NCBI GenBank assembly: GCA_029641185.1
Contig: JAPWGK010000004.1
Coordinates: 1,922,001-1,986,000, forward strand
Length of the DNA: 64,000 nucleotides
From: Pseudofabraea citricarpa
Lineage: Eukaryota > Ascomycota > Leotiomycetes > Helotiales > Dermateaceae
Direction of reading: 5' to 3'
Below, piece by piece: positions 22,768 to 33,823 of this stretch. The translations under genes and the position numbers were made by a program. Numbering within the stretch: the first letter of the stretch is position 1; each line of letters opens with the position of its first letter. Under the pieces are notes generated by a model. That model saw only the letters and a list, made by a program, of their open reading frames with translations, was not told the DNA's origin and made no database searches.

Positions 22768-23338
22768 GATGGCTGGCAGAGACTTTGTTGACTTGGATAC
22801 AAAAACAATAGGGTTCATTTCGAATTTCAGCAGCAGCCCTATACATACATATACTGCTATCAGTGGAGTTATTATTGCAAGAAAGAGATCAGCCAATTAT
22901 CAGAAAGAAAGTTGTCTTTGTTTTTTTTTTTTTTTCTGTGTCTCCGATCTGAATACCTATTTTGGACATATTTTCGTTTCTGAATCGCCAATTCTACCCT
23001 TGATCCGCTCTCCATCCGGCCCCTTCAATGCGACTAGCTAATTAGACGTGTGCGCAAGACCCTGCCGACCTTTTATCTGACTTATTAACATTTGCGGAGG
23101 GGTTAGATGATGTGGTATTTGGAGAACAAGTGAGGATTAGAGTTTGCCAAATAAGGCCCATGTTGCCAAATGCTGGACCTGTCTCCGATCTGGTTACCCA
23201 ATTCGGACTAGTAAACTCCGACTTCTCGAACGACATGAACATTCCTTGACTCTTCTTCCCAGTTTCCACCAAGAGACTCGATTCAATCCCGCTATTAGAT
23301 TCAATACAAACTCCCCTGCATACTGATTCCAATCCACT
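22768..23338. promoter_or_regulatory. Shared divergent promoter, tannase / Zn2Cys6 regulator
   Basis: These 571 bp separate head-to-head starts and contain a T15 run near 22925. No other gene is seen. An in-frame extension upstream of the tannase Met (to 22896) would add a second hydrophobic segment and is less likely than the chosen start. Confidence 0.4.
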
Positions 23339-25103
23339 ATGGTGTTCTGCGGCAAACCTAGTAAAGCGTGCTCTTATTGTCGGCTCAAAAGGATCAAGGT
23401 AAGTTTTAAACTGTCTTAAACAATGAACTCAAAAATACCACTCAATTCTCATTCTTTTCTAGTGTGATCAGCTCGCGGATGGATGTTCCCAGTGTTCTCG
23501 AGCTCGCAAAATATGTCCTGGCTATCGGGATCAACTCTCCCTCATGTTCCGTGATGAGAATGCAAAGATAATTGGAAAAGCACATAAGCTTAAATATACA
23601 AGGCAAGCTAGTGCTCACAAAATGAACGGCAAACCTCATGATGGCGTTAACTTGTCTTCGAGCCCGCCCTCGTCTGAAGTTGTCACATCTTGTACCTCAC
23701 TTAATGGACTGTCAATTCCATCCCTAGGTCTGGATGATACTCTCTCTGTGCAAAACTATCCACATCTTATCTATGCATCTGCCACAGCTCTTCATGATCA
23801 GGGTATCGATTTTTTCTTCTCTCGCTATGTCTCTATCACTTCACCTTCAACAAATCAACTTCATGCTAGGATGAAACCTTTACTAAGCTAGTATCTTGTT
23901 GAAAATCAGTTTATAAATGCAGTGTCAGCAGTAGGTCTAGCGGGTCTCTCTAACGTTACGAATAATAGCAGCCTCATGGTGTTGGCGAGACTCAAGCATG
24001 CAGGAACTATCAGCTATGTTAGATCCGCACTGCAGGATATATCGAAGGTCAACCAAGAAGATTTATTTAAGGCTATCATGATACTACTTATCTTTGAGGT
24101 AAGCCTCTGGATACACAATCAAAGTGATAACCTCAGCTAACAGCACTTTCAGGTGGTCAACGGCGCGGAGTCTATTTCAGCCTTCGGTACTCATACTGAC
24201 GGCGCCGCAACAGTGCTGAGAGCAATCACTTCAGCACAGTCCAACAAACAACCAGGAAATCGAATGCTGATTCAATTTCAGTTCTTCATGGTGAATTTGT
24301 ACCTCTCCTTACAAAAGAGCGACTCCTAACATGCACAGTACATTCAGTATTTTCAAAATGAACAGCCTCTTCCACCGAACTCCACTAAGTGGCTTCACGA
24401 GTCGCAATATTCTGACGACCTCCCTGCATATAAATTAGTCGAAATTGTCGGCCGCTTTCTTCGCATACACGAATTCAACAAAGATGCAAGTCTCTATGAG
24501 AGTTTTAATATTCTCAAAGAAGCCCTCGCGTGCGACGCTGAACTAGAGAGTTGGGAGACACAACTTCCTGCAGGCTGGGAATGCACAACAATCTCTTTAA
24601 ACAGCACTGAATACAACCTTTATAACGGCCAATTCGTTATTTGTCGCGATTTGTGGACGTTAAGTATTTGGAACCATTATCGGTGGGCTCGAATTCTTGT
24701 CCATGAACTTATCCTAAGCCACCTTGACAAACTCGCGACCAAATCCCTAGAACATGATATGCAACGGAGCAAATGCCTTGAATCCACCACCGAATTAGCT
24801 TCGCTCATTTGTGCTAGCGTCTCGAACCAATTTTATCGTTACAGCATCAAAAATTCTGAAATTCTGCTTATTCCTACATCGAACGGCATCTTCACCATTT
24901 TCCCGGTCGCGGTTGCTGGAGGGGCTAGAGGCGTACCTGATGAATTGCACACGTGGGTCGTCAAGTTACTTGAGGGTATGTGGTGCAAGATGGGGATTCG
25001 ACGAGCTTTGCAGTTAATGCCGGTGACAAAAAGACAGCAATTAGACCTTGTATCATTATCATCATCCCATAGCCACCATACCACGACAGTACTCGGGAAA
25101 TAA
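23339..25103 (+). pseudogene. Zn2Cys6 transcription factor (ARCA-like) with an in-frame stop
   Basis: Exons 23339-23398, 23463-24098, 24153-24290 and 24339-25103 are all in phase 0. The zinc cluster is ACSYCRLKRIKCDQLADGCSQC..ARKICPGY, split by the first intron as is common. The frame continues through HDQGIDFFFSRYV and VSAVGLAGLSNV to a C-terminal regulatory region ending near residue 530. TAG at 23889-23891 interrupts the long exon. The same frame resumes at once with YLVENQFINAVSAVGLAG, which reads as typical sequence of this class. The simplest reading is one nonsense change in an otherwise intact gene, so a young pseudogene. A weak intron (GTCTCT at 23828 to the TAG) would also remove it, at the cost of 21 codons. 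It diverges from the tannase gene, its likely target. Confidence 0.75.
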
Positions 25104-25776
25104 ATATTGATGAAATTGCGCAAGCGCTTTTAACCACGACCTGTTTTGTCCGATCTTGAAGTACTGTGGTGGGGTTATATGCTCGATTTTATTACTTTCT
25201 TTGCTTTTGTGAGGAGTTATTACTGCCTTAGGTACTACTACGTGGGGGCTCTGCGAGTACTCTTTAAGCGCTCTAGGAGCTATATACGATTATTTATGCT
25301 TTACTACGATAGTTAATCAACTACTTCTTTTGCCTTTTGCCTTTACGACTATTAATTCGATTACTGAATATACCTTGTGCGTAGTTATATGTGTTATATC
25401 GGTTACCAGTTACGTTTATAGCACCGTGGATTCGGATACGCCCTAATATTTATCGCCCTATCACAGTACCACAAAGAAAAAGCAGCTATCGCAATGTAAG
25501 AACAAGAGCTCTTTTTCAAGTACTTGGCATCTGAATATTGATAATATCTAGCAAGAGCAACTAAGCTGGCGCTCGCTTACGGCACATATTCTCGAGTTTA
25601 GCAATCGAACGATTTTGGGTCTCAAACTCGAGAATCCTTCAATGCTAAGCTGAATTATTTTGGGGGTGTCGAGATAACCCAATTACCTCAGTCTATGCTC
25701 TTGTGAAAAGGCTTTTTCAGGCAACAACGGCTCGACTGAGTCCATTCACATCTGGACTTTCTATACTTGTATTAGA
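25104..25776. other. AT-rich intergene, TA-rich and possibly RIP-altered
   Basis: No gene seen. The stretch is rich in TA steps (for example TTATATGTGTTATATCGG near 25385) and poor in open frames, as expected of an old repeat degraded by repeat-induced point mutation. No repeat family is identified. Confidence 0.35.
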
Positions 25777-26982
25777 TCAACCTGTGAACAGCGGATCTGA
25801 CATTTCAAATATCCGCATGACTGCCATGGTAATCACCGGATCACCCATGATAACATCGTGCAAGCCGGTTTTCAATATCTCCTCGCGAACGACGCCATTC
25901 TTCGTACGCCACTCCACAACAGACCCGGCAGCACCGAGATTCTTCTTTGACTGGACTTTTCGCTCCTCAAGTGCATCGTAACTAATCCCTCCCGGTAACA
26001 TGGCATTGACAGCATGCCAGAAAACTAGTTGCGTGTGATGCCACGGTACATCATAATCATCCTCAGCATGTATCAAAGTCAAACGATATTTCTCTTCGTT
26101 GGCTTCATTGGTTCTTACATATTCTGCGATCCGGTCATTTGTCGACCATTTATCGCATATAAAGCGTCCGAGATAATTGAAGAGCAATGGAAATTTGGCA
26201 AGCGGTGATAGGATGGGGATAGAACCTGCCACACGATATGTCGATACGAGTGTCGCTACGTTGACAAAGGGTGCAACTAGAACTGTGCCTGTGAACACGA
26301 CAGGTGGAGATTGAAGAGCGAAATACTGCGAAGTTGCGATGCTTACCGCAGTGCCCAGAGATTGGCCGAAGAGAAGTATGCGAGATGGGGGAATACCAGC
26401 CACATCCATAGCCCATTTAACGGCTGCGATGGCATCAAGTAAAATGCCATTCTCAGAGGGCTTACCACTACTATGTCCGAACCCTCGATAGTCGAACGTC
26501 AAGACATGAATCTTTCCAGGCTGCCCTGCCGACAGCGCTCGATAATTGGGGACTCTGTAACCTGAACCAACGGTTCCAGCAGCTCCATGCATGTGGATGA
26601 CCAAACGGGCATCAGGATCATCATGTAAGAGCTGGAAAGCATGGCGAGAAGTGATATCAGATACGAAGCCTACTGATTCCCCTATCAGGACGAGTTCATG
26701 TTTGCGATATAGCTCGACAGGAAGAATGTGCCAAGAGTATAATCGTTCTCCATCGGAAGAGTTGATGCTGAAGGGAGTGACTTGATTGCGCAGGAAGCCA
26801 AAGGTTTCAGGGACATCGAGATCCTTGAACCAAGTCATCTGGATCTTGTGTAAATAAACAACATGAGCTTGGACGGTTGGTGATGTCAGAAGTAAAAGCA
26901 GGCTTGCATACAGCCCGGCTACGACCGCTACTGAGACAGTGGCATACTTAGAAACCTGCTTGAAAATTATACCGGCTGCCAT
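25777..26982 (-). CDS. ABHD12-like alpha/beta hydrolase, membrane-anchored
   Basis: One exon encodes 401 aa. A single membrane segment near residues 13-35 (VAVVAGLYASLLLLL) anchors the protein. The hydrolase core has an oxyanion-type HMHGAAGTVGS, FDYRGFGHSSG, the nucleophile elbow LLFGQSLGTA, the acid in HAEDDYDVP and the histidine in GLHDVIMG, so the triad is complete. This order fits the ABHD12/ABHD13-like group, serine hydrolases that act on lysophospholipids or monoacylglycerols at ER membranes. The substrate is not proven. It is intronless and starts at the first Met. It has no clear functional link to the neighbouring tannase/regulator pair. Confidence 0.9.
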   Translation of the reverse strand: MAAGIIFKQVSKYATVSVAVVAGLYASLLLLLTSPTVQAHVVYLHKIQMTWFKDLDVPETFGFLRNQVTPFSINSSDGERLYSWHILPVELYRKHELVLIGESVGFVSDITSRHAFQLLHDDPDARLVIHMHGAAGTVGSGYRVPNYRALSAGQPGKIHVLTFDYRGFGHSSGKPSENGILLDAIAAVKWAMDVAGIPPSRILLFGQSLGTAVSIATSQYFALQSPPVVFTGTVLVAPFVNVATLVSTYRVAGSIPILSPLAKFPLLFNYLGRFICDKWSTNDRIAEYVRTNEANEEKYRLTLIHAEDDYDVPWHHTQLVFWHAVNAMLPGGISYDALEERKVQSKKNLGAAGSVVEWRTKNGVVREEILKTGLHDVIMGDPVITMAVMRIFEMSDPLFTG

Positions 26983-27219
26983 GAGAGGCAGATGAGTTGA
27001 GTCGCGTTACTTCACTGAACAGTGTTCCTTGAGAGGTCGTTGAAACCACCCCATGAAAAGCGGTAAGCAAATCCCAATCTACGAATGGGTGGTTTAAGCG
27101 ATGCTTTTCCTGGATAGCAGGGCAGAATTAGAAGTCGATATATTTCTGCCTGAGGCCTTAAAGTCGTTGTTGCTTCAAAATGAAGAGGATATATATTCTA
27201 TTACAAATCAGATCATGAC

Positions 27220-27338
27220 ACATACGACCACAGACTGAGGAGAATTGGGCATCCCGTCCGCTCTGCCATACACAAGCCTCAGATCGGTAGATTAGTAGTT
27301 GGGTGGGTGACCACCAGCGAATACCTACTGTTGTATGT
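27220..27338 (+). rRNA. rrn5: 5S rRNA gene
   Basis: The 119 bases start ACATACGACCA and end TGTTGTATGT, which pair as helix I. The conserved GGGCATCCCGTCCGCTCT segment and the box C-like TAGTAGTTGGGTGGGTGACC with CCAGCGAATACC are present. CTGAGG near 27236 pairs with CCTCAG near 27277. A T5 run at the end is an RNA polymerase III stop. Nothing else ribosomal is nearby, as expected for the scattered 5S genes of filamentous ascomycetes. It looks intact and functional. Confidence 0.93.
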
Positions 27339-28231
27339 TTTTGCCTCTGAAACCTCTCATTTTGCTGTCAGATTGGTAAATATTTTTTTTTTGAAAGACT
27401 TTGTCAGCTTCATAGCTTAGATTTCTAAACTGGCGCTTTACTTCTTCTTTATTTTTTTTAAGGTTGGATAAATATTAACACAGATATTATATTCGGAACC
27501 CCTCTTTAAACAGTCTCGGTTTCTCGTTTGAATTATACGTTAACTAGGTACTTAAATATAAAAGAAAACTACAAGAGAAGTATTTCTGTCCCTTATGTTG
27601 CCTGCCTAGTATTATAAAGAATAAATAATATTTAAAATTTGGCTCAAACACCTTTGTAAGTGATTGCGGATTCGAAACCTAGATTTGTTCGTTTTAATAT
27701 AATAGCTATGGTTCAGTTTAATTGTTTCTACCAATTTCGGTACCATTTGAGCTAGACAACTGGAACGGGACAGTTATAATTACGAATTCTTCGCTTGATA
27801 TAGGATAAAGTTCAAGCACCCCCTATTATATTATCTATCAAGAGGCTCGCAAACTATAATTACATTATGCAAACGACGACACCAAGATCTCGCTTACTAT
27901 CAAGCGATCCTTCACCTTCCTGAAGACCGCAAGGTTTCGACGTATCATCGCATTGCCAATCGGATGAACGAAAGTGGCTATCATGCCCGGAGTTTTAAAT
28001 CTATTTCCGTCGGATAGAGAGCAACGAACTGGTTAACCACAAACACGACGTCATATGCGATTCCATAATACCGAACCCTTGCTAATATCGTAAGGTTTGT
28101 ATATGTATGTAGTCTTGTCCCTCTTCTAACCCTCCTCATCGATTAATTCTCCGAACTCCCCAGTCTTAGAATCTCGTTGTCACTCGCTTTGTCAATCTCT
28201 CGAAAAGGTCCCGTCTCGAAATCATTTAATT
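27339..28231. other. AT-rich intergene with a decayed reading frame
   Basis: TA-rich, stop-dense DNA fills 27360-27840. From 27841 to 28017 one forward frame stays open for 58 codons without a usable start (HQDLAYYQAILHLP, then STYHRIANRMNESG) and ends in TAG. It reads as a fragment of a real protein, perhaps a mobile-element gene, though I cannot name it. The last 200 bases are the CT-rich promoter of the small secreted protein gene. Confidence 0.4.
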
Positions 28232-28549
28232 ATGAAGTTCTTCGCTCCAGCTCTCCTGTTCGTCTCGGCTGTCTGCGCCGCACCCGCACCACCAGCGCTA
28301 GAGGCTCGAGAGGCCTTCCCTTGCCCGGCAAATGCACCATACGCTGTTTCGAGCGATGCAAGCTCGTTGTGGACCAACATTTGTTGTGCTTACAATGTTC
28401 AAGAAGTAAGTCGTTCCTTCCTGCATATACACGAGTTGTTTTCTTTATAATAACTAACTATTTCTCAGAACTCGTGCTGTAAGAAGGATATGAGCGTCGA
28501 ATCACCCGTCGATCTTGCATTCAGATCGTGCGAGAACTTCACTTATTGA
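28232..28549 (+). CDS. Small secreted cysteine-rich protein (effector-like)
   Basis: Two exons (28232-28405, 28469-28549) encode 84 aa. A clear signal peptide (MKFFAPALLFVSAVCAAPAP) is followed by a short Pro/Ala/Glu pro-region with LEAREAF. The mature part holds six cysteines in the order C, CC, CC, C (FPCPAN, NICCAYN, NSCCKKD, RSCENF), which would allow three disulfides. The intron sits between the two CC pairs. The C-CC-CC-C order is not that of hydrophobins (C-CC-C-C-CC-C). Small, secreted and Cys-rich is the profile of fungal effectors or antimicrobial-type proteins, but no family is recognised and no function is shown. It stands alone between AT-rich stretches, a common setting for such genes. 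Confidence 0.8.
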
Positions 28550-30107
28550 TCCATCGTCACTGTTCGAGTCAGTCGAGGATCAAATGGGTTGTAAAAAATG
28601 TAATATAGTACAAAATTCCACAAGTACATGCCTTTGCACGGAATCATTTTATGGAATGTAACTGATAAGACACAATTGAGAAATTCCTTGACGTCGTTTT
28701 CGCGGCGCTATTCACAGTGTACAAATAAGTTAAATGGCATCTCTGTGCTCCATGCCTGATTATAACAATTTGATTTGAGTATGAAATAATTGATCTATAA
28801 ACCCTCCTACACCTTTCTCGGGGGGGTTAGAAATGTAATGACTGACATAGTAAACAATCGCTTCCAATACGTGTACTCAGCCCTGTCCCAACAAACGGTC
28901 TCATTTCAAACTGAGAAGAGCAAGGAAAAATAAACTCTCAATTGAGAAGCCAAGCAATTGATTTCAACCCAGAACGACTCTCAAGATGACTATCCTCATG
29001 ACATCCAAACAAGCAAGTCTGTCGAGGAGAGAACATGAATCTGGCAATTCTATGGGCATGTGTCGCCCTCCGGTTTGACAGTTCCTTTAACATAAGCAGC
29101 GGAGGTAGGACACCAAGCTTTTCCACCATCCTTCTTCTTTGACACTATGGCGATTTCTCTGGTTCCATTCTTGTCTACAATAGTTTGGATGGGGATGAAT
29201 GCACACCTATTCCTCCATATGAGATAGATTGCAATGAATCATGGATAGTATACTAACATGGTGTGAAGGGAGATAGAATTGATCTTGGGTAAGTCGTGGC
29301 TTGTGTTTCTATAACATATATTAACAACTGTCAAGTGTCGCAGAAAGGGAAACCCACGCCTTACATTTAAAAAGCACTCTATAAATCAGAGCAATACAAT
29401 GTCGACAGCGTGAACGATGTATGGAACTGATTCGTGTGCAGATTGTGAGGGACTTCTGGTTCTGGTTCTGGTTCTCGGACTGAACTAGTGGGCAATAAGG
29501 GGTTTATAAGTCCTATGGATTAGCATCATGGGATTAGATGGATGTCAATTCTTAAGTCCTCTGCCTTGTGTAACACAACACGAGACCGGAGAGAAAATGT
29601 TTCAGATAACCTTGCAGGATGCTAAAGGCCGATGGCTGGGTCATTGCATGCACCCACCCACCTCCTTTCTATTTCAGAAAGGCTGTCTAGGCATTCAACT
29701 TCATTCTTTGTGTACCGAGTCTGTCGGTAACCGCTATTGTGTTGCTTCTGAACACAGGGCGCTGAAAGCCAGCCTGCTCGATTCCAATGTTACACACATT
29801 CCTGAGTCTGCATCGACCCAAAACATAATGTGTGATCTCAGCCTATCACCTTTGGTTAGCCACGTTTGGCTCAATCGCTGCAAGCAATCTGTTGATTTCG
29901 CACACACATACCGACACTCTGGGGTGTCTTGGTTCTCCCTGCGTGATCGACTTCCACTTTTACGTTACAAAGATTCGCTATCAGCGGCTTAAACCGGTGT
30001 GAAGATCTTTCACGTTCACTGTTACTATCATCTCCTACGTTGTGTATGTTGCACTATTGGCTAATCATCCTCTGACCAACATTGCGGCAGTAACATCCAG
30101 ATTCAAC
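28550..30107. other. Intergenic, no supported gene
   Basis: About 1.5 kb. A 154-codon forward frame (29528-29992) and a 63-codon reverse frame (28938-29129) were examined. Neither shows domains, a codon pattern or exon partners. A doubled GGTTCTGGTTCT tract occurs near 29458. Confidence 0.45.
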
Positions 30108-31106
30108 ATGTCGTCAAGTGCTCAACAAGAAGCACCTACCTCAACTCCAGTGCCAGAAAGCGCTGGTTTAGCAGCCGATGGCAGCAATTCCACCGACAAC
30201 ACAACAAAAGGTGTTGACGACCGCCCGGTCTTAACTGTCTTCCGAGACCTACATCTACTCTTTGAAGTATTTGATGCAAGCCGAGAAATTTATCACCACT
30301 GCATATGGATCGTCCTGACCACTGACTACGTGGCTTATATGGGCCAGTCGAAGAAGCCCAAACTAGATATACCATTGAAGGAGATGGAGCAACTTTTGAG
30401 AAGAGTACCAGATCACGAGATCTATCCCAAGCCACCCAGATCTGTGACAAGCTTCACCGATAACATCGATGCTGGAGTCTACCTCAAATCCCCCGATCTC
30501 ATGGCCTATGACAACCACAAGGGAACAGACTTTTTGGCCAGATTGTGCCGGTCAGAAGTTGACATTCACGAGTTGCTTAGGCACAACCCACATCCAAATA
30601 TCGTCACTTACAATGGCTGCATAACTAGGAGAGGCCGAATCGTCGGCTTTGTCCTAGATCGATACCCAATAAGACTCTTGGATAGAGTTGAAGACCCAAA
30701 GCAAGAACATTTCAACATCGAGTCGTTCATGGAAGCTATTGAGTCGGGAGTTAAGCATCTCCACTCACTCGGTCTCGCCCATAATGATCTCAATCCCATG
30801 AACATCATGGTCGACGACTCCGATAACCCAATCATAATCGACTTTGGATCTTGTCTCCCATTCGGCAGTAAACTTTTGACGGGAGGCACAGCTGGCTGGG
30901 TAGACAATATGCTCCGAAATTCTGCAAAGTGTCATGACGAATCGGGCCTCAGCAAGATCAAAGCCTGGATGGAGAAACAAATGAATCTCAAGCAAGCCAC
31001 ACCTCCAATCAACGCAGCAAAGGACGAGGTATCTGATCCCAGTGAGGCTGAAGCCGACGCGGGCAACAAAAGCAAGAGCGAGGATGTTGGAGACAGCAAA
31101 TGTTAA
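30108..31106 (+). CDS. HND-type protein kinase-like protein (fungal-specific)
   Basis: A single exon encodes 332 aa from the Met at 30108 (MSSSAQQEAP). An in-frame Met at 30042 would add 22 hydrophobic residues and is less likely. The catalytic loop reads HNDLNPMNIM, so Asn replaces the Arg of HRD as in the fungal HND kinases. The metal-binding DFG is kept (IIDFGS), followed by GGTAGW. Upstream are a helix-C-like EVDIHELLRH and PNIVTYNGC. I see no clear glycine-rich loop and no VAIK lysine, so the N-lobe is reduced. Activity is uncertain; it may bind ATP weakly. The tail is charged and low-complexity. Such genes form large lineage-specific families in ascomycetes with unknown targets. Confidence 0.75.
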   Translation: MSSSAQQEAPTSTPVPESAGLAADGSNSTDNTTKGVDDRPVLTVFRDLHLLFEVFDASREIYHHCIWIVLTTDYVAYMGQSKKPKLDIPLKEMEQLLRRVPDHEIYPKPPRSVTSFTDNIDAGVYLKSPDLMAYDNHKGTDFLARLCRSEVDIHELLRHNPHPNIVTYNGCITRRGRIVGFVLDRYPIRLLDRVEDPKQEHFNIESFMEAIESGVKHLHSLGLAHNDLNPMNIMVDDSDNPIIIDFGSCLPFGSKLLTGGTAGWVDNMLRNSAKCHDESGLSKIKAWMEKQMNLKQATPPINAAKDEVSDPSEAEADAGNKSKSEDVGDSKC

Positions 31107-31866
31107 ACCGTCTTTCCGTCTTTTCCTGCGGCGTGTCGGGCCACAAAACCATTTCATTCGCACACATGGATTTTCACGAGACGGATCAGGGGGCTATCCA
31201 GGGCCATGAGTCTGTTTTGGGCGAGTGACGATTTCAGTTCTTTTCCAACACACTTTCATTCATTCTTTGCCATCTGAGACACAGGAAACTTGTCCATCTC
31301 AGTAGCTACATTCTCTTCAATATATCAGTATTTACCTCGCATTGTCGTAGCCATCCATCGAGTGACTTTGCTTCCATGGAGCTAGCTTTGAGACATCTAA
31401 CATGGCGCCTGAGCAGAAGCGACGTCGATCGCATGAGCGCAAGCGTCAACAACCCCGTGGCACAACATCCCTTTTATAAACAAATATCATGTCAGAAAGA
31501 TCAAAAGAATGCATCAGAGTAGGAGGGCGTCTCTAAACACTTTCGCATATTGGCACGTAAAGAAGGGGAGTTATATTACTGGAGATGAAATCCACTCCGC
31601 GTGTGATGTTATGTGAAAGAAGATTTATATTCCTCTTGTGCCAACTCACTGACCACACTTGTATAAAATGGCATCGAACATGTATATATCCTCTAGTTCG
31701 CCTTTGCAAGATTCGGTTCTCAAGTCTCGAAATAGCAAGGAAAAGAAAATCGAAAAACCAAAATCGAAAACTCAAAAGAGGCGAGAGGCGAGACGAGAAA
31801 CGAAAGCCGCAGGGCAGTTTATAAAACTCAAACACTTTTAAATCTACACATGACTATATCGCGACT
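31107..31866. other. Convergent intergene
   Basis: Contains the 3' flanks of the kinase-like gene and the permease. Short frames on both strands (31533-31841) mirror each other and look fortuitous. Nothing else is seen. Confidence 0.5.
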
Positions 31867-33823
31867 CTACAAGATATATCTAAACCCGGGCCCATCATTC
31901 TCATCACCGACGACCAGGCCCTCATCGCCAGTAGTCCCCTTGGAGCCCATACGCCTGCCCTCCATCACGCCATAGACACGATCCAGCCTGCGATTCTCGC
32001 AGACAAGGAGACAGCGGAGGCCCAGAGCGAGGAGGGCATTGAAGAGCATGAAGCTGGCACAAACCCACATGCCGAGTCGATAGTAGGGCTTGTCGCTCGC
32101 CGGGTAGATGCGGGTGCCGAGGAGGGGACCGCACTGGCCGACGAGGTTCAGGATGGCGATGCCCGTGCCGCGCTTCGTGTCGGAGCCTTGGTTGTTCAGC
32201 ACCCACGGCAGGATGTTCCCGATGCTGGGGAAGATGCCCGCTGCGGCCAGGAAGACCCCCGTGTACCGTGGCCCCGTCGCTGACGTGGTCGCTAGCAGAA
32301 TGTAGCCCGTTGCTCCGATCATGGATAGGATCATGATGGTGATGCCGCGCTGCTGCGTCCGGTCTGCGATCCAGGTGGTGCCGATGACGAGGAGGAAGGC
32401 GAGGAAGTACGGAGGTGCTGATAGACCCTGGGCGTTGATGGCTGAGAAACCCATCTCGTTGAGGATGGTGGGGAGAAAAACTGGAAGAGACGAGAAGGAG
32501 ACGTTGCAGGAGAAATACATCAGTGCTGTGAAGTAGTTCTGTGATTGTTAGTATAAAAATATCAAACTCGGCAAGAGATGGGTGGAACTTACTTTCAGAT
32601 CGAGCAGAGCCGCACCAACATCTCGCCAATTGATAGACCCAACTCGATGAGCTTCTTCAGACCCTACCTGTCGAACTCCCCGTGCCCTCGCAACTAACTT
32701 CTCTTCCTTGGTCAGAAACCGTGCCTTTTCAGGACTGTCCGGCATGAGAAAGAAAGTAGCAAACCCAGCAACGATACACGGCAAGCCCTCGACTAAGAAG
32801 AGCAATCTCCAGTTCGCAACCGGATGGCCACTCCCACTCGTGATTCCATACGCCAGTGCTCCAGCAAAACATGTAGCGAGGGGAGCAGCACTGAGAAAGA
32901 TACCACAACGGAGACCGAGCTCGTGGCGCAGATAGAAGAAGCTGAGTAGGTAGGGAATACCCGGTCCATAGCCAGCTTCAAAAAGACCAAGAAAAAACCG
33001 GCAGGCCATCATGCCACCGAATGTGGAGGTTACTGATTGCAAGGTTGCGGCAAGACCCCAGCCTGTCACTACAATAGCCGCCCAGACGTGAGGTGGCACG
33101 AGCTTCCACATGAGTGCGAACCATTCGAAGATGATGTAAGAGATGTAGAAAATGGTAAGCAGCCATTGGTATTGATCACTTGAGAGTTCGAGTCGTTCTT
33201 CCATGCCCGCAATTTTGGCATTGCTGTGATAATGTCAGTTACTAAGAGATTGAATGCATCAGGAAAAGTAAGATGAGGTTAGAAACAAGTATACTGGGGT
33301 AAGAATCTTAAAGCTTGACTTGGCATCCATTATAATAATAATTGCTGGGTATAATCTTGACCTCAAGAATTGATACTCTTGAACACCACTTAGTGGTTAG
33401 GATAGTGAAAAATTTCACGTGATTGATTTCCCAAACGTGGAACTTTCCAATGCAATGGCAAAGGCCATGACCAGTTTAGCAAAAGGCAAGATTTAACGAG
33501 GCAGAAAGGGGCTTTGAAATGTCTGAAGATCGCTTACCCAATATTAGAACGGTCAAGATACGCCAACAAATCTACTATGGTCAGCCACAACTCTCCGCAA
33601 GACCAACCAGACACGTACAAAGCCCCATGACAAGAGGAACAAGTCTCGTATCCATCTTCCGAACAACCCTCTTCTCCATCTCGGGAGTGATCCTGATGCC
33701 GTGGCTGGCAGTTTCACACTGAGCCTCGGGATCACTCTTCTCGGACTCCACGGCCGTCTGAGAGACGACTCCCGCATCAACAACGGTAGCGGGCTCACCC
33801 CTCCGAAATTTCGAGAAGCCCAT
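31867..33823 (-). CDS. MFS permease, Dal5/allantoate-type (second copy)
   Basis: Four exons (33823-33619, 33571-33538, 33223-32593, 32538-31867) join to 513 aa. Exon 2, only 34 nt, carries YLLAYLDRSNIG, the hallmark after TM1 of this group. Further marks are AKIAGMEERLELSSDQYQWL, FFLGLFEAGYGPGIPYLLSFFY, WRLLFLVEGLP, PDSPEKARFLTKEEK and PWVLNNQGSDTKRGTGIAI. About 12 membrane segments are visible between charged ends. Members carry carboxylates, ureides or vitamins with protons; the cargo is unknown. It is not a recent duplicate of the permease at 16.9-18.6 kb, since the two differ throughout. The first intron is only about 47 nt, and its acceptor was chosen to restore the LDRSNIG frame. Confidence 0.88.

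Noticed and set aside
23828..23891. Intron removing the in-frame TAG of the tannase-linked regulator
   Set aside because: The donor GTCTCT is poor, and the 21 codons it would remove align in length with the family. Kept only as an alternative.
27660..27690. tRNA B-box-like GGTTTCGAATCC on the reverse strand
   Set aside because: No A box, no acceptor or anticodon stem can be folded around it.
29528..29992. 154-codon forward frame before the kinase-like gene
   Set aside because: No domain, odd Cys/His scatter, and no codon pattern like the neighbours. It is more likely chance in a non-coding stretch.
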